In this document: piece after piece, positions 16,359-24,032 of the stretch | Numbering within the stretch: the stretch's first letter is position 1 | How the letters are laid out: every line of letters starts with the position of its first letter | Origin: Clostridia bacterium | GTDB lineage: Bacteria > Bacillota > Clostridia > Oscillospirales > CAG-382 | Assembly (NCBI GenBank): GCA_017549365.1 | Contig: JAFYUZ010000101.1 | Location: 1 to 62,339, forward strand | DNA length: 62,339 bases | Direction: 5' to 3' | The notes under the pieces: generated by a model | The model's input: the letters and a program-made list of their open reading frames with translations, nothing else | Told to the model about the DNA's origin: nothing | Databases searched by the model: none | Position numbers and translations under genes: made by a program

Positions 16359-17150
16359 TCAAAAGGCGTATTTCATGCCGTCGTATGACACAATGTAGCC
16401 TTTTTTGCCCTCTTTTTCGCAAACTTCCTCGTGGGTGGGGTGCAGGGTGCGTGCAAGGTGGTGAAGTATCACCTGTGTGTCATCGTCCGCAATCCCGTTG
16501 ACCTTCATGGTTTTTACCATATAGTCGATCATGGGTATGTTGTTGTGCGAGAAGTTTCTGAAGTTGTAGGTACATTCAAAATCGTCGCCGCAGGTCGCGT
16601 CTGTGATATAAACGTCCACGTGCTTTTTCTGCAAGAAGCTCCAGGTTTCGGCGATAAGCCATCCGCCGTCGTATCCGATGAACATATTCTTTTCGCCTTC
16701 AAAGAAATAATGCAGGGTCTGCTCTTCGGGGTAGGTGGTTGCGTGGTTGGATTTGAGTGCTGTTACCTTGTAGCCGCCTACGGTACAACTTTCAAAAAAT
16801 CTTGCATCAAGGGGCACGAAAGAAAGGTTTTCTTCCTTCGGCAAAAGCTTTTCGAATATTTTGTCACCGTAAAGGGTTATCTTTTTTTCGCTTTCTCCGC
16901 AAAGTCTGCTGACACATTCGGCTCTGAAATGGTCATCGTGCGAGTGGGTCATAAATACGGTGTCGACGTTTTTGTATATTCCCGAAAGAGAAAATCTGTC
17001 TTCGTACAAAAACGCGCCGATTCCGCAGTCGATCATAATGTGTCCGTCAATAAGTATTCCCGAAAAACCTCTGAAATCCGATCTTTCGTAATCGTTTTTG
17101 TAGTCCCAGTCGGCAGCGCCTGTGCCAAGAAAAAGCAATTCTGTTTTCAT
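16359..17150 (-). CDS. MBL-fold metal-dependent hydrolase (PhnP/lactonase-like)
   Basis: A 263-residue metallo-beta-lactamase fold protein. The zinc motif THSHDDH lies near residues 68-74, with GTGAADWDYKND at the N-terminus and IDCGIGAFLY for the first metal-side strand. Later His and Asp ligands sit in LKSNHATTYP, YITDAT and QVILHHLARTLHPTHEE. The overall pattern is nearest to phosphodiesterases such as PhnP, which open cyclic phosphates. No phosphonate genes are nearby, so the substrate is open. It is 27 bases downstream of the MATE exporter. Confidence 0.85.
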   Translation of the reverse strand: MKTELLFLGTGAADWDYKNDYERSDFRGFSGILIDGHIMIDCGIGAFLYEDRFSLSGIYKNVDTVFMTHSHDDHFRAECVSRLCGESEKKITLYGDKIFEKLLPKEENLSFVPLDARFFESCTVGGYKVTALKSNHATTYPEEQTLHYFFEGEKNMFIGYDGGWLIAETWSFLQKKHVDVYITDATCGDDFECTYNFRNFSHNNIPMIDYMVKTMKVNGIADDDTQVILHHLARTLHPTHEEVCEKEGKKGYIVSYDGMKYAF

Positions 17151-17177
17151 TTTTTGTCTCCGTTGAATTTATAAAAT

Positions 17178-18569
17178 TTATATCTTTTTTGTGCTTTCTG
17201 TAAGGTTGTTTACCCATATTCCGCTCTTGAGAAGGAATACCGAAACCACAACTTTAACGATCTCCACACATTGCACGATGGTGTAAAGCGGAATAATGGT
17301 AAGGCTCGTAAAATTTGTAAGAAGCATTGCCACGGGGTATGAAAACGCCCAGATAAATCCGCAGTCGAAGATAAAGGTGATAATGGTCTTTCCGCCCGAA
17401 CGCAGAGTGAAATATGATGAATGGGTAAAACCGTGTACCGGCATGAAAAGGGCACTTATAATAAGCAGCTGTGCCGCAAGGTCTTTTACGTTGTCGCTGG
17501 TGTTGTATATCATCGGGAAAAGGGGAGCAACAAGGGCCATAAGTCCGCCTACAACGGTACAAATAACCACGCACGCAAACAGCAGACGCTTATCATCCTG
17601 CTTCGCTTTTTCAAGATTGCCCGATCCCAGATGCTGGCCTACAATGATGGCAACGGCGTTTCCGAAAGCAAAAAATGCACAGTTGAAAAGGTTGGACACC
17701 GTCGAGCTGATGCTTTGTGCGGCAACAACCTCTGCTCCGTGTTGCGAATAAGCGTTGACAATGGCAGTCATTCCCAACGACCAGAAAGCTTCGTTTAACA
17801 AAAGGGGAAAGCCCTTTATCATAACGTCCTTCATAAGAGCACCGGGAATCTTGAATCCGCGGTAAACCCCCACCACAAAGGGCGCTTTTTCCTTGTGGGT
17901 GTGTGTCCAGATAATTACGATGAAAAATTCCGTAAATCTTGCCACAACCGTTGCAAGAGCTGCACCCACAACTCCCAGGTGCAAGACGTAGATAAACACG
18001 GCGTTAAGACACGCGTTTGTCGATACGGCAACAACGCTTGCTTTCATGGGAAGCACAGTTTCGGAGGTGGAACGCAGGGTGTCGGAATACGCCTGCATTA
18101 CAGCAAAGGGAGGAAAGGTTAAAAGCATAACCTCAAGATAATCTTTTGCATATCGGAAGGTAGCCTCGATGTCGATATCTTCCTTTCCTTCGTGCAAAAA
18201 CATTCTTATCAGCTCGTCCCCGAAGAAGATAAAGATAAGCTCGCTGATTATCGCGATGACACCGACGAAAATAAGCTTGATCCTCAGCGTGTCGCGAACA
18301 CCTTTTACGTCGCCTTTACCGTGAAACTGAGCGGAAAAAATACCTGCTCCCGATATAGCACCGAATATGCACAGGTTAAAGACGAACAAAAGTTGGTTTA
18401 TTATGGCAACGCCTGACATCTGCTCGGTACCAAGGGTTCCGACCATGATGTTGTCCAAAAGGCTTACAAAGTTTGTTATGATGTTTTGAATAAGTATCGG
18501 AAGGGTGATAAAGAAGACCCTTTTGTAAAACGCTTTATCACCGATAAGGCTTTTGAAAAATGCTGTCAT
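17178..18569 (-). CDS. MATE family efflux transporter
   Basis: A 463-residue membrane protein with 12 predicted helices in two homologous halves. The N-terminal IITNFVSLLDNIMVGTLGTEQMSG segment and the later GNAVAIIVGQHLGSGNLEKAKQDD segment are the repeated MATE signatures. These are drug or metabolite antiporters driven by Na+ or H+. It lies between the DUF6472 gene and the MBL hydrolase in the queT-led gene run. The substrate cannot be judged. Confidence 0.94.
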   Translation of the reverse strand: MTAFFKSLIGDKAFYKRVFFITLPILIQNIITNFVSLLDNIMVGTLGTEQMSGVAIINQLLFVFNLCIFGAISGAGIFSAQFHGKGDVKGVRDTLRIKLIFVGVIAIISELIFIFFGDELIRMFLHEGKEDIDIEATFRYAKDYLEVMLLTFPPFAVMQAYSDTLRSTSETVLPMKASVVAVSTNACLNAVFIYVLHLGVVGAALATVVARFTEFFIVIIWTHTHKEKAPFVVGVYRGFKIPGALMKDVMIKGFPLLLNEAFWSLGMTAIVNAYSQHGAEVVAAQSISSTVSNLFNCAFFAFGNAVAIIVGQHLGSGNLEKAKQDDKRLLFACVVICTVVGGLMALVAPLFPMIYNTSDNVKDLAAQLLIISALFMPVHGFTHSSYFTLRSGGKTIITFIFDCGFIWAFSYPVAMLLTNFTSLTIIPLYTIVQCVEIVKVVVSVFLLKSGIWVNNLTESTKKI

Positions 18570-18592
18570 TTTGCGGTCCTTTCAAAAAATGC

Positions 18593-18784
18593 TTATTGCT
18601 TGCGGGCAAGATCGTATTCGTCAAAGAATTGAAAATACGGACAAGCGCTGTTGGTGCCCGAAAGAAAACGGCTCATCTCGTCTTCGTCCAGGTTGATGTC
18701 ACAGTAGTAGCAGTCGTCGATGTCGTCGTATACGTAAAATGCGCAGCATTCGCAGTTGGTTGTTTTGTTTTTCTCAGATGTCAT
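18593..18784 (-). CDS. DUF6472 family small cysteine-rich protein
   Basis: A 63-residue acidic protein with paired Cys motifs (CECC, CYYC) and a final Cys in ACPYF, matching a small clostridial family (DUF6472) of unknown function; the Cys spacing suggests metal binding. Two ATG codons lie side by side at 18787 and 18784. I prefer the second because GGAG is six bases before it. The gene overlaps the end of queT by about ten bases, so it is translationally coupled to the transporter. Confidence 0.8.
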   Translation of the reverse strand: MTSEKNKTTNCECCAFYVYDDIDDCYYCDINLDEDEMSRFLSGTNSACPYFQFFDEYDLARKQ

Positions 18785-19271
18785 CATATTCTCCGAAAAT
18801 TTTCTTGTTGTGTTGCAATGCCTTGTAAAGAATAAAACCGAATATTCCGCACGAAAGCGCCTCTCCGACGAAAACGCCGATGTAGGTAAGGTACATAGCT
18901 TGCTCACTGCCGTATACAAAGTATATAACAGGGGGAACTATCAGCGTGTTAAAGATCACCGGGGGCAAAAAAGCTGCCGCCGGGAGCTTTCGCAAAAGCC
19001 TTGTGCAGATTGCCGCAAGAAGGGTGGCGATACTTCCGAATACCACGTCCCATACGGCAGAACCAAGCATCAGGTTTGCCACCGCACAACCCACAAAAAG
19101 TCCGGGTATCGCGGCGGGGGTAAAGATCGGAAGAATGGTCAGAGCTTCGGATATTCTCAACTGTATCGACCCGCTCGAAAGACCGAACAGAGCCGAAACG
19201 TAGGTGAGAATAACGTAAAGGGCGGCGATCATCGCGCCGTGGATGAGGTGTTTTGTTCTTTTGTTTTTCAT
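18774..19271 (-). CDS. queT: QueT family ECF transporter S component (queuosine precursor uptake)
   Basis: A 165-residue membrane protein with about five to six helices. It matches QueT: GAMIAALYVILTY near the start, GSIQLRISEALTILP, and AIPGLFVGCAVANL. QueT is the substrate-binding part of an energy-coupling-factor transporter for preQ0/preQ1 or related bases; the shared EcfAAT module must lie elsewhere. The preQ1-I riboswitch directly upstream supports the substrate strongly. The riboswitch tail runs into the AAAGGAGA ribosome binding site, so control should be translational. It heads the minus-strand run towards thiI. Confidence 0.95.
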   Translation of the reverse strand: MKNKRTKHLIHGAMIAALYVILTYVSALFGLSSGSIQLRISEALTILPIFTPAAIPGLFVGCAVANLMLGSAVWDVVFGSIATLLAAICTRLLRKLPAAAFLPPVIFNTLIVPPVIYFVYGSEQAMYLTYIGVFVGEALSCGIFGFILYKALQHNKKIFGEYDDI

Positions 19272-19277
19272 AATGTC

Positions 19278-19320
19278 TCCTTTAGTTTTGTTTTAAGTGA
19301 GGAAGGTCTCGAACTCACTG
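19278..19320 (-). ncRNA. Class I preQ1 riboswitch of queT
   Basis: Read on the minus strand, GTGAG and CTCAC form the short P1 stem around a C-rich loop. This is followed by the A-rich tail TTAAAACAAAACTAAAGG, which would fold back as the pseudoknot and contains the first part of the Shine-Dalgarno sequence. This is the compact preQ1-I layout. Ligand binding would hide AAAGGAGA and switch off queT. The gene product fits exactly. Confidence 0.9.
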
Positions 19321-19357
19321 ATATTTGCATGCGCACGTGCATACGCATACAAAATAC

Positions 19358-19386
19358 ATTATATCTCCAAATGCTTCCATTGTCAA
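19358..19386 (-). promoter_or_regulatory. Consensus sigma-A promoter of the queT operon
   Basis: On the minus strand TTGACA (19386-19381) and TATAAT (19363-19358) have a 17-base spacer, a full consensus match. The transcript starts just upstream of a GC-rich near-palindrome (about 19329-19348) and the preQ1 riboswitch. Confidence 0.85.
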
Positions 19387-19398
19387 TAGAAAAAGCAG

Positions 19399-19430
19399 AA
19401 AACGGGCAGTGCAAAACCGCCCGTTTTTTG
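19399..19430 (-). terminator. Terminator of the amidase gene
   Basis: Hairpin with arms AACGGGC (19401-19407) and GCCCGTT (about 19418-19424), T-rich on both strands. It separates the amidase gene from the queT promoter. Confidence 0.75.
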
Positions 19431-19454
19431 TCTATACTGCATTAATTTTTTTGT

Positions 19455-20213
19455 TTATCTTGTAATGAGAGTAATGTAGTCTGCGCTGACAAAACCGATG
19501 ATGCCGTTGTATTCAATGACGTACCAGTTTCCAACCTGCTCGATGACTGTGACCCTTTCGCCGTTCGGTATCTGTGCCAGCACCTGCGCGTCGAGCGACG
19601 GACGCGAGCGGATGTTCAGTCTCGACCCTTGGGTTGTCACCTCGCCGATGCGGTCATAGCTCGGCTCGCCGGGCGAAATAAAGGGAATGCCAAAGTATTC
19701 GCAAAGCCCCTGAACCAGGTTTTTTGCAATAAGCCCGATGTTTGTTTTCAGCCATTCGGCATCTGTTCTGTTGTCGTGATACGCAAGCTCGGCAAGTACG
19801 GCGGGCGAGTTTGTTCGACGCACCTCCGCTAAAATCATGGTCGGCACTGCGCGCACCAGCGACGGGGTGGGGTAGATGCTTTTGTAGTTGTCGGCAAGAA
19901 CTGTTGCCGCACGTCTTCCTTTTTCGCTTACGGTGTAGTAATAAAAGTCGGCTCCCATCAAAGCCCCCGGCGTTGCCTCGGGGGAAGCGTTTGAATGAAG
20001 CGCAAGATGCAGATCGTAGTTGCCGAGATTTGATTCCGCAATGGCTTGCGCCAGGGTCTTGTCGGGATCGTTGCGGGTAAAAGATATGCCGGACGAGATA
20101 AGGTACGGCTCCATGGCATCGGCAATTCGGTTCATGTAGTATTCTTCCGAACCCGAGTTGTCATAATAGATGTTGTATTCTTGGGTAGAAGGGGATAAGT
20201 AGATCGACGGCAT
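19455..20213 (-). CDS. N-acetylmuramoyl-L-alanine amidase (Amidase_3) with C-terminal SH3 domain
   Basis: A 252-residue cell-wall hydrolase. Residues about 1-175 are the Amidase_3 domain: the first-strand SPSTQEYN, a Glu in SGSEEYYMNR (about 24), LALHSNA with the zinc His near 73, and the catalytic Glu in VLAELAYHDN. The usual first zinc His (DPGHGG) is replaced by SPSTQ, a variant I recall from clostridial and phage-type amidases. Residues about 187-250 are a bacterial SH3 domain that would bind the wall. There is no signal peptide, so release could depend on lysis or sporulation; a prophage or mother-cell role is possible. Confidence 0.88.
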   Translation of the reverse strand: MPSIYLSPSTQEYNIYYDNSGSEEYYMNRIADAMEPYLISSGISFTRNDPDKTLAQAIAESNLGNYDLHLALHSNASPEATPGALMGADFYYYTVSEKGRRAATVLADNYKSIYPTPSLVRAVPTMILAEVRRTNSPAVLAELAYHDNRTDAEWLKTNIGLIAKNLVQGLCEYFGIPFISPGEPSYDRIGEVTTQGSRLNIRSRPSLDAQVLAQIPNGERVTVIEQVGNWYVIEYNGIIGFVSADYITLITR

Positions 20214-20404
20214 GATAAGCTCCTTTTTTGTTAATTGTTTGTTTTGCCTTATTCCATAATATGTTTTTGCCCTGCCTTTGACACAGCAAAAGTTTTGAAA
20301 TTGAACGAAAGGGTCTTTTTTTCATAATTACTCACAAATTCTGCATAAAAATTCGGTAAAAATGAATATAAAAAGCACAACTTTACAAAAATTGCAAAAA
20401 TGTA

Positions 20405-20433
20405 TTGCATTTTTGCACTAGGTGTGGTAATAT
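20405..20433 (+). promoter_or_regulatory. Promoter of the amino-acid ABC transporter operon
   Basis: TTGCAT at 20405-20410 and TAATAT at 20428-20433 are 17 bases apart. The ATG follows about 60 bases later behind AGAGGTAAAAG. Confidence 0.6.
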
Positions 20434-20492
20434 ATATACACGCGCCCGAAAAGTCGCGGCGCAAAAATACTACATAAAAAGAGGTAAAAGAA

Positions 20493-21401
20493 ATGAAAAA
20501 GATTCTTGCTCTCCTCGCAGCAGCTGCTCTTGTAGCAACAACATTTGCTTTTGCAGGCTGTGAGAAAAAGGTTGAAGACGCAGACGCTAACGTTGACGGC
20601 GAAGCTGTTGAAGGCGAAGTTGAAGGCGAAGTAGCTGAAGGCGAAGACAAGGAAGCTGTAGAAGACGAAGAAAACGCTGCTACAGAAGACGAAAAGGAAG
20701 AAGAAAAAGAAGACGAAACAGTTGCTGAAGACGAAGGCAAGCTCGTTATGGCTACAAACGCTTACTTCCAGCCCTACGAATACTTCGAAGGCGACAAGAT
20801 CGTCGGTATCGACGTTGAAATTGCAGAAGCTATCGCTGAAAAGCTCGGTCTCGAACTCGTTATCGATGATATGGAATTCAACTCCATCATCGCAGCCGTT
20901 CAGTCGGGCGCTGCTGACATGGGCGTTGCAGGTATGACAGTAACAGAAGAAAGACTCGAAAGCGTTGACTTCTCTTACAGCTACGCAAACGGCGTTCAGT
21001 CCATCATCGTTGCTGAAGGTTCTGCCATCACAACAGTTGACGACCTTTATGCAGAAGGTGCTGATTACCAGGTAGGCGTTCAGCTCGCAACAACAGGCGA
21101 CATCTACTCCACAGACGATTTCGGTGAAGAAAACGTAACCCGTTACTCCAATGGTTCTGAAGCAGTTCTTGCTCTTCAGGGCGGCGACATTGACTGCGTT
21201 ATTATCGACAACGAACCTGCAAAGGCTCTTGTTGCTGCAAACGAAGGTCTCGTTATCCTCGAAACATCCTACGCTGACGAAGACTATGCAATCTGCGTAA
21301 AGAAGGGCAACACCGAACTTCTCGACAAGATCAACGTTGCTATCGAAGAACTTACAGCAGAAGGCAAGATCGAAGAGATCGTTGCAAAGTACATCAAGTA
21401 A
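20493..21401 (+). CDS. Amino-acid ABC transporter substrate-binding lipoprotein
   Basis: A 302-residue SBP_bac_3 (polar amino acid) binding lipoprotein. It has a type II signal peptide with lipobox FAGC (lipid Cys at 22), then a long acidic linker (about 25-82) built almost wholly of E, D, A and V, and the periplasmic-binding fold from KLVMATNAYFQPYEYFEGDKI. The VEIAEAIAEKLGLELV and QSGAADMGVAGMTVTEERL segments are family signatures. Codon use is highly biased, suggesting strong expression. A hairpin follows before the permease gene and should lower downstream expression. Confidence 0.94.
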   Translation: MKKILALLAAAALVATTFAFAGCEKKVEDADANVDGEAVEGEVEGEVAEGEDKEAVEDEENAATEDEKEEEKEDETVAEDEGKLVMATNAYFQPYEYFEGDKIVGIDVEIAEAIAEKLGLELVIDDMEFNSIIAAVQSGAADMGVAGMTVTEERLESVDFSYSYANGVQSIIVAEGSAITTVDDLYAEGADYQVGVQLATTGDIYSTDDFGEENVTRYSNGSEAVLALQGGDIDCVIIDNEPAKALVAANEGLVILETSYADEDYAICVKKGNTELLDKINVAIEELTAEGKIEEIVAKYIK

Positions 21402-21430
21402 TTTGAACAACTGAAAGTTCAGAAACGCAA

Positions 21431-21456
21431 GAGGGAATGCAATGCCATTCCCTTTT
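21431..21456 (+). terminator. Intercistronic attenuator hairpin
   Basis: Arms GAGGGAATG (21431-21439) and CATTCCCTTT (from 21446) with a six-base loop and only a short T run. A weak terminator here would keep binding protein levels above those of the permease. Confidence 0.6.
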
Positions 21457-21488
21457 GTAGTATGTAAAAACATCTACGGAGAATTTTG

Positions 21489-22934
21489 ATGAGAAATAAC
21501 ATTAGGGCAGCACTTTCAAAGTCTGCTTTGATCAAAAGACAAAAAAGAAATAAAAGACTCATCGTTTACGGCTCATTGCTTGCCGCAATACTCTTGGCAC
21601 TCGTCGTAATCTATTTTGTTCAGAGCGCAAACAACAATTTGTCAAAGGTTCTTACTCTTGAAGAAGCCCAGGAAATAGTTGATGCTCAGCTTTCGGATGT
21701 TCCGAACGTCGGCATGAACACGGTTGTCTACGGCGAAAACGGCTCTTATGTAAAGGTTGACAGCATTGTCGAGTACGGCACCGCACGAAACATTGTGCTT
21801 GATTGTTCTTATACAACGCGCGACTATTCGGTGCTTGCCCAAAGCCTTCCGAAATATTTCGAGCAGGCATACAAATACTACACCGACAGAGCCAATGACG
21901 GAAAAAACACCACGGGTCTCGATATAAAGCTTAAGTGTATTGCCGCAGTCAAGGAAGACCTTGCATCTGCAGAGATCAAAACAGGCAAGATCACTATCGA
22001 AATCTTTGAAATAACCGACGGCGAATTTGTTATTCACAGATCTGACGAGGTTGTAAACACTGTTTTCTCGGGCATTCTTGACGTTGTGGATCTTGTTGAT
22101 TCCACAAACTCAATCAAGGTCTCGGGCGACGAGATCGATATCACAAACAGCGAAACTTTGCGCACAGGCGTAAAGTATTGCTTCTCGCTCAAAAACTATG
22201 ATGACAAAAAGCCCGACACCGCCATTCCGCTTATCAGAAGCTGGAACAACTTCAAGACTCAGTTCCACCAGGATTTCATTTTCAAGAACCGTTATATGTA
22301 CTACGTCAACGGTCTTCTCACAACTCTTGCTCTCACCGCGTGCGCACTTGTACTCGGTATTATGATCGGTTTTGTGGTCGCCGTTATCCGCGTTATCAAT
22401 CAGAAAACAGGCAAGCTTGATATTGCCGCCGATATCTGCAAGGTATACCTTGCCGTAATGCGCGGAATGCCCGTTATGGTGCAGATAATGATTATTCACT
22501 TCGTTTTCATGGCGCCAAACGGTGTTGGAAAGTTTGTTTCTGCGGTATGTTGCTTCGGTCTTAATTCGGGCGCATACGTTTCAGAGATCATCCGCGGCGG
22601 AATCATGTCTGTTGACGAAGGTCAGACAGAGGCGGGCAGAAGCCTTGGCTTCAATTATCCTCAGACCATGGTCAACATCATCATTCCCCAGGCATTCAAA
22701 GCAGTGCTTCCTTCTTTGGGCAACGAATTCATCGCTCTTTTGAAGGAAACTTCCATCGCGTTCTATATCGGTCTCGGCGAGCTCACCCTTGCGGGTATCA
22801 GAGTCCGCTCGCAGACTTATCATAGCTTCATGCCGCTTATTGCGGTGGGTATCATCTATCTCATCGTGGTACTCGGTCTTTCCTATGGCGTATCTGTTCT
22901 CGAAAGGAGGTTGAGTAAGGGTGATAAGCGTTAA
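21489..22934 (+). CDS. Amino-acid ABC transporter permease with large N-terminal extracytoplasmic domain
   Basis: A 481-residue protein. Residues about 265-475 are a HisM/GlnP-type permease: [31 protein letters not shown], and the EAA loop [24 protein letters not shown]. Before this come one membrane helix (about 20-42) and a soluble segment of about 215 residues that should lie outside the membrane. Ordinary permeases of this family are 215-250 residues. The added segment does not look like SBP_bac_3 and I do not recognise it. ATG 21489 has CGGAG upstream; a TTG immediately before it is in frame. It overlaps the ATPase gene by 14 bases. Confidence 0.9.
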   Translation: MRNNIRAALSKSALIKRQKRNKRLIVYGSLLAAILLALVVIYFVQSANNNLSKVLTLEEAQEIVDAQLSDVPNVGMNTVVYGENGSYVKVDSIVEYGTARNIVLDCSYTTRDYSVLAQSLPKYFEQAYKYYTDRANDGKNTTGLDIKLKCIAAVKEDLASAEIKTGKITIEIFEITDGEFVIHRSDEVVNTVFSGILDVVDLVDSTNSIKVSGDEIDITNSETLRTGVKYCFSLKNYDDKKPDTAIPLIRSWNNFKTQFHQDFIFKNRYMYYVNGLLTTLALTACALVLGIMIGFVVAVIRVINQKTGKLDIAADICKVYLAVMRGMPVMVQIMIIHFVFMAPNGVGKFVSAVCCFGLNSGAYVSEIIRGGIMSVDEGQTEAGRSLGFNYPQTMVNIIIPQAFKAVLPSLGNEFIALLKETSIAFYIGLGELTLAGIRVRSQTYHSFMPLIAVGIIYLIVVLGLSYGVSVLERRLSKGDKR

Positions 22935-23652
22935 AAATCTTTACAAAAACTTCGGAGACAAAGACGAGATAAAGGTTCTCAAAGGCGTGACCGAGGAGAT
23001 AAGCAAAGGCGAAAAAGTCGTTATCATCGGCCCGTCGGGAAGCGGAAAATCCACTTTCCTTCGTTGTCTCAACCGTCTCGAAGAGCCTTCTTCGGGCGAA
23101 ATATGGTTTGAAAACGAAGAGATCACTTCTCCCAAGTGCAATATCAACCGCCTTCGCATGAAGATGGGTATGGTTTTCCAGCACTTCAACCTTTTCCCGC
23201 ATCTTTCGATCATGGACAACATCACCATCGGCCCCAGAAAGTTGCTTAAAAAAAGCAAAGCCCAGGCAGAGGAAGAGGCAATGCAGCTGCTTAAAAGAGT
23301 CGGACTTCCCGACAAAGCATTCGCTTTTCCAAACCAGCTTTCGGGCGGACAAAAGCAGAGAATAGCCATTGCCCGTTCTCTTGCCATGAACCCGTCGGTT
23401 ATGCTTTTTGACGAGCCGACCAGCGCCCTCGACCCCGAAATGGTAGGCGAGGTGCTTGACCTTATGAAGGAGCTTGCCGAGGACGGCATGACAATGATCT
23501 GCGTTACCCATGAAATGGGCTTTGCCCGCGAGGTTGCAAACCGCGTTATGTTCATGGACGAGGGAATTGTCATGGAGCAGGGAACTCCCGAAAAAATCTT
23601 TTCCTGCCCCGAAAACAAAAGAACCCATGACTTTTTATCAAAGGTATTATAA
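22921..23652 (+). CDS. Amino-acid ABC transporter ATP-binding protein (GlnQ type)
   Basis: A 243-residue ABC ATPase of the polar amino-acid family. Walker A is GPSGSGKST (about 37-45), the Q loop is in [11 protein letters not shown], the signature is LSGGQKQR, Walker B is [14 protein letters not shown], and the switch His is in CVTHEMGFA. The start is a GTG at 22921 behind AAAGGAGG with a ten-base gap, inside the permease gene. With the binding protein and permease this makes a full importer. The substrate is an amino acid; which one is not evident. Confidence 0.96.
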   Translation: MISVKNLYKNFGDKDEIKVLKGVTEEISKGEKVVIIGPSGSGKSTFLRCLNRLEEPSSGEIWFENEEITSPKCNINRLRMKMGMVFQHFNLFPHLSIMDNITIGPRKLLKKSKAQAEEEAMQLLKRVGLPDKAFAFPNQLSGGQKQRIAIARSLAMNPSVMLFDEPTSALDPEMVGEVLDLMKELAEDGMTMICVTHEMGFAREVANRVMFMDEGIVMEQGTPEKIFSCPENKRTHDFLSKVL

Positions 23653-23667
23653 TTTTCCGGTATCACT

Positions 23668-23886
23668 ATGTATTTTGAAAGACTTAAAACTTTGCGCAAG
23701 GAAATAAAAATGTCCCAGAGCGACATCGGCGAATTCCTTGGCATTATGCAAACCGTATATTCGCGCTACGAGCGCGGTGCAGGCACCATCCCGATCGAGC
23801 ATCTTTTGAAGCTTGCCGATCTTTACAACGTTTCGACAGACTATATGCTCGGCAGAACAAACCTGCGCAACTACGACGAAAAATAG
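23668..23886 (+). CDS. Small XRE-type helix-turn-helix protein
   Basis: A 72-residue protein that is almost only a Cro/CI helix-turn-helix: LKTLRKEIKMSQSDIGEFLG, then QTVYSRYERGAGTIP and LLKLADLYNVSTDYMLGR. It begins 15 bases after the ABC ATPase gene and precedes the operon terminator, so it is cotranscribed with the transporter. It may be an operon-linked autoregulator, but no sensor domain or partner is present. Confidence 0.88.
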   Translation: MYFERLKTLRKEIKMSQSDIGEFLGIMQTVYSRYERGAGTIPIEHLLKLADLYNVSTDYMLGRTNLRNYDEK

Positions 23887-23890
23887 CAAT

Positions 23891-23924
23891 AAAGAAGACG
23901 GCAAAACGTTTTGCCGTCTTCTTT
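23891..23924. terminator. Strong terminator, 17-bp perfect dyad
   Basis: AAAGAAGACGGCAAAAC (23891-23907) is followed directly by its exact complement (23908-23924), with T-rich flank. It ends the ABC transporter/HTH operon. Confidence 0.9.
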
Positions 23925-23962
23925 GCTTTTGCTGATATATCCCACTTTTTGTTTTCTTTCGG

Positions 23963-23991
23963 TTGACAATAACGCTCCTGCGTGATATAAT
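23963..23991 (+). promoter_or_regulatory. Consensus sigma-A promoter of the GH28-like operon
   Basis: TTGACA (23963-23968) and TATAAT (23986-23991) have a 17-base spacer. The start codon of the glycosidase follows about 40 bases later. No operator is obvious. Confidence 0.85.
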
Positions 23992-24032
23992 ACGTAAAAC
24001 TTGCAAATTTTTCGCGCTTTTCGGAGGTTGCC

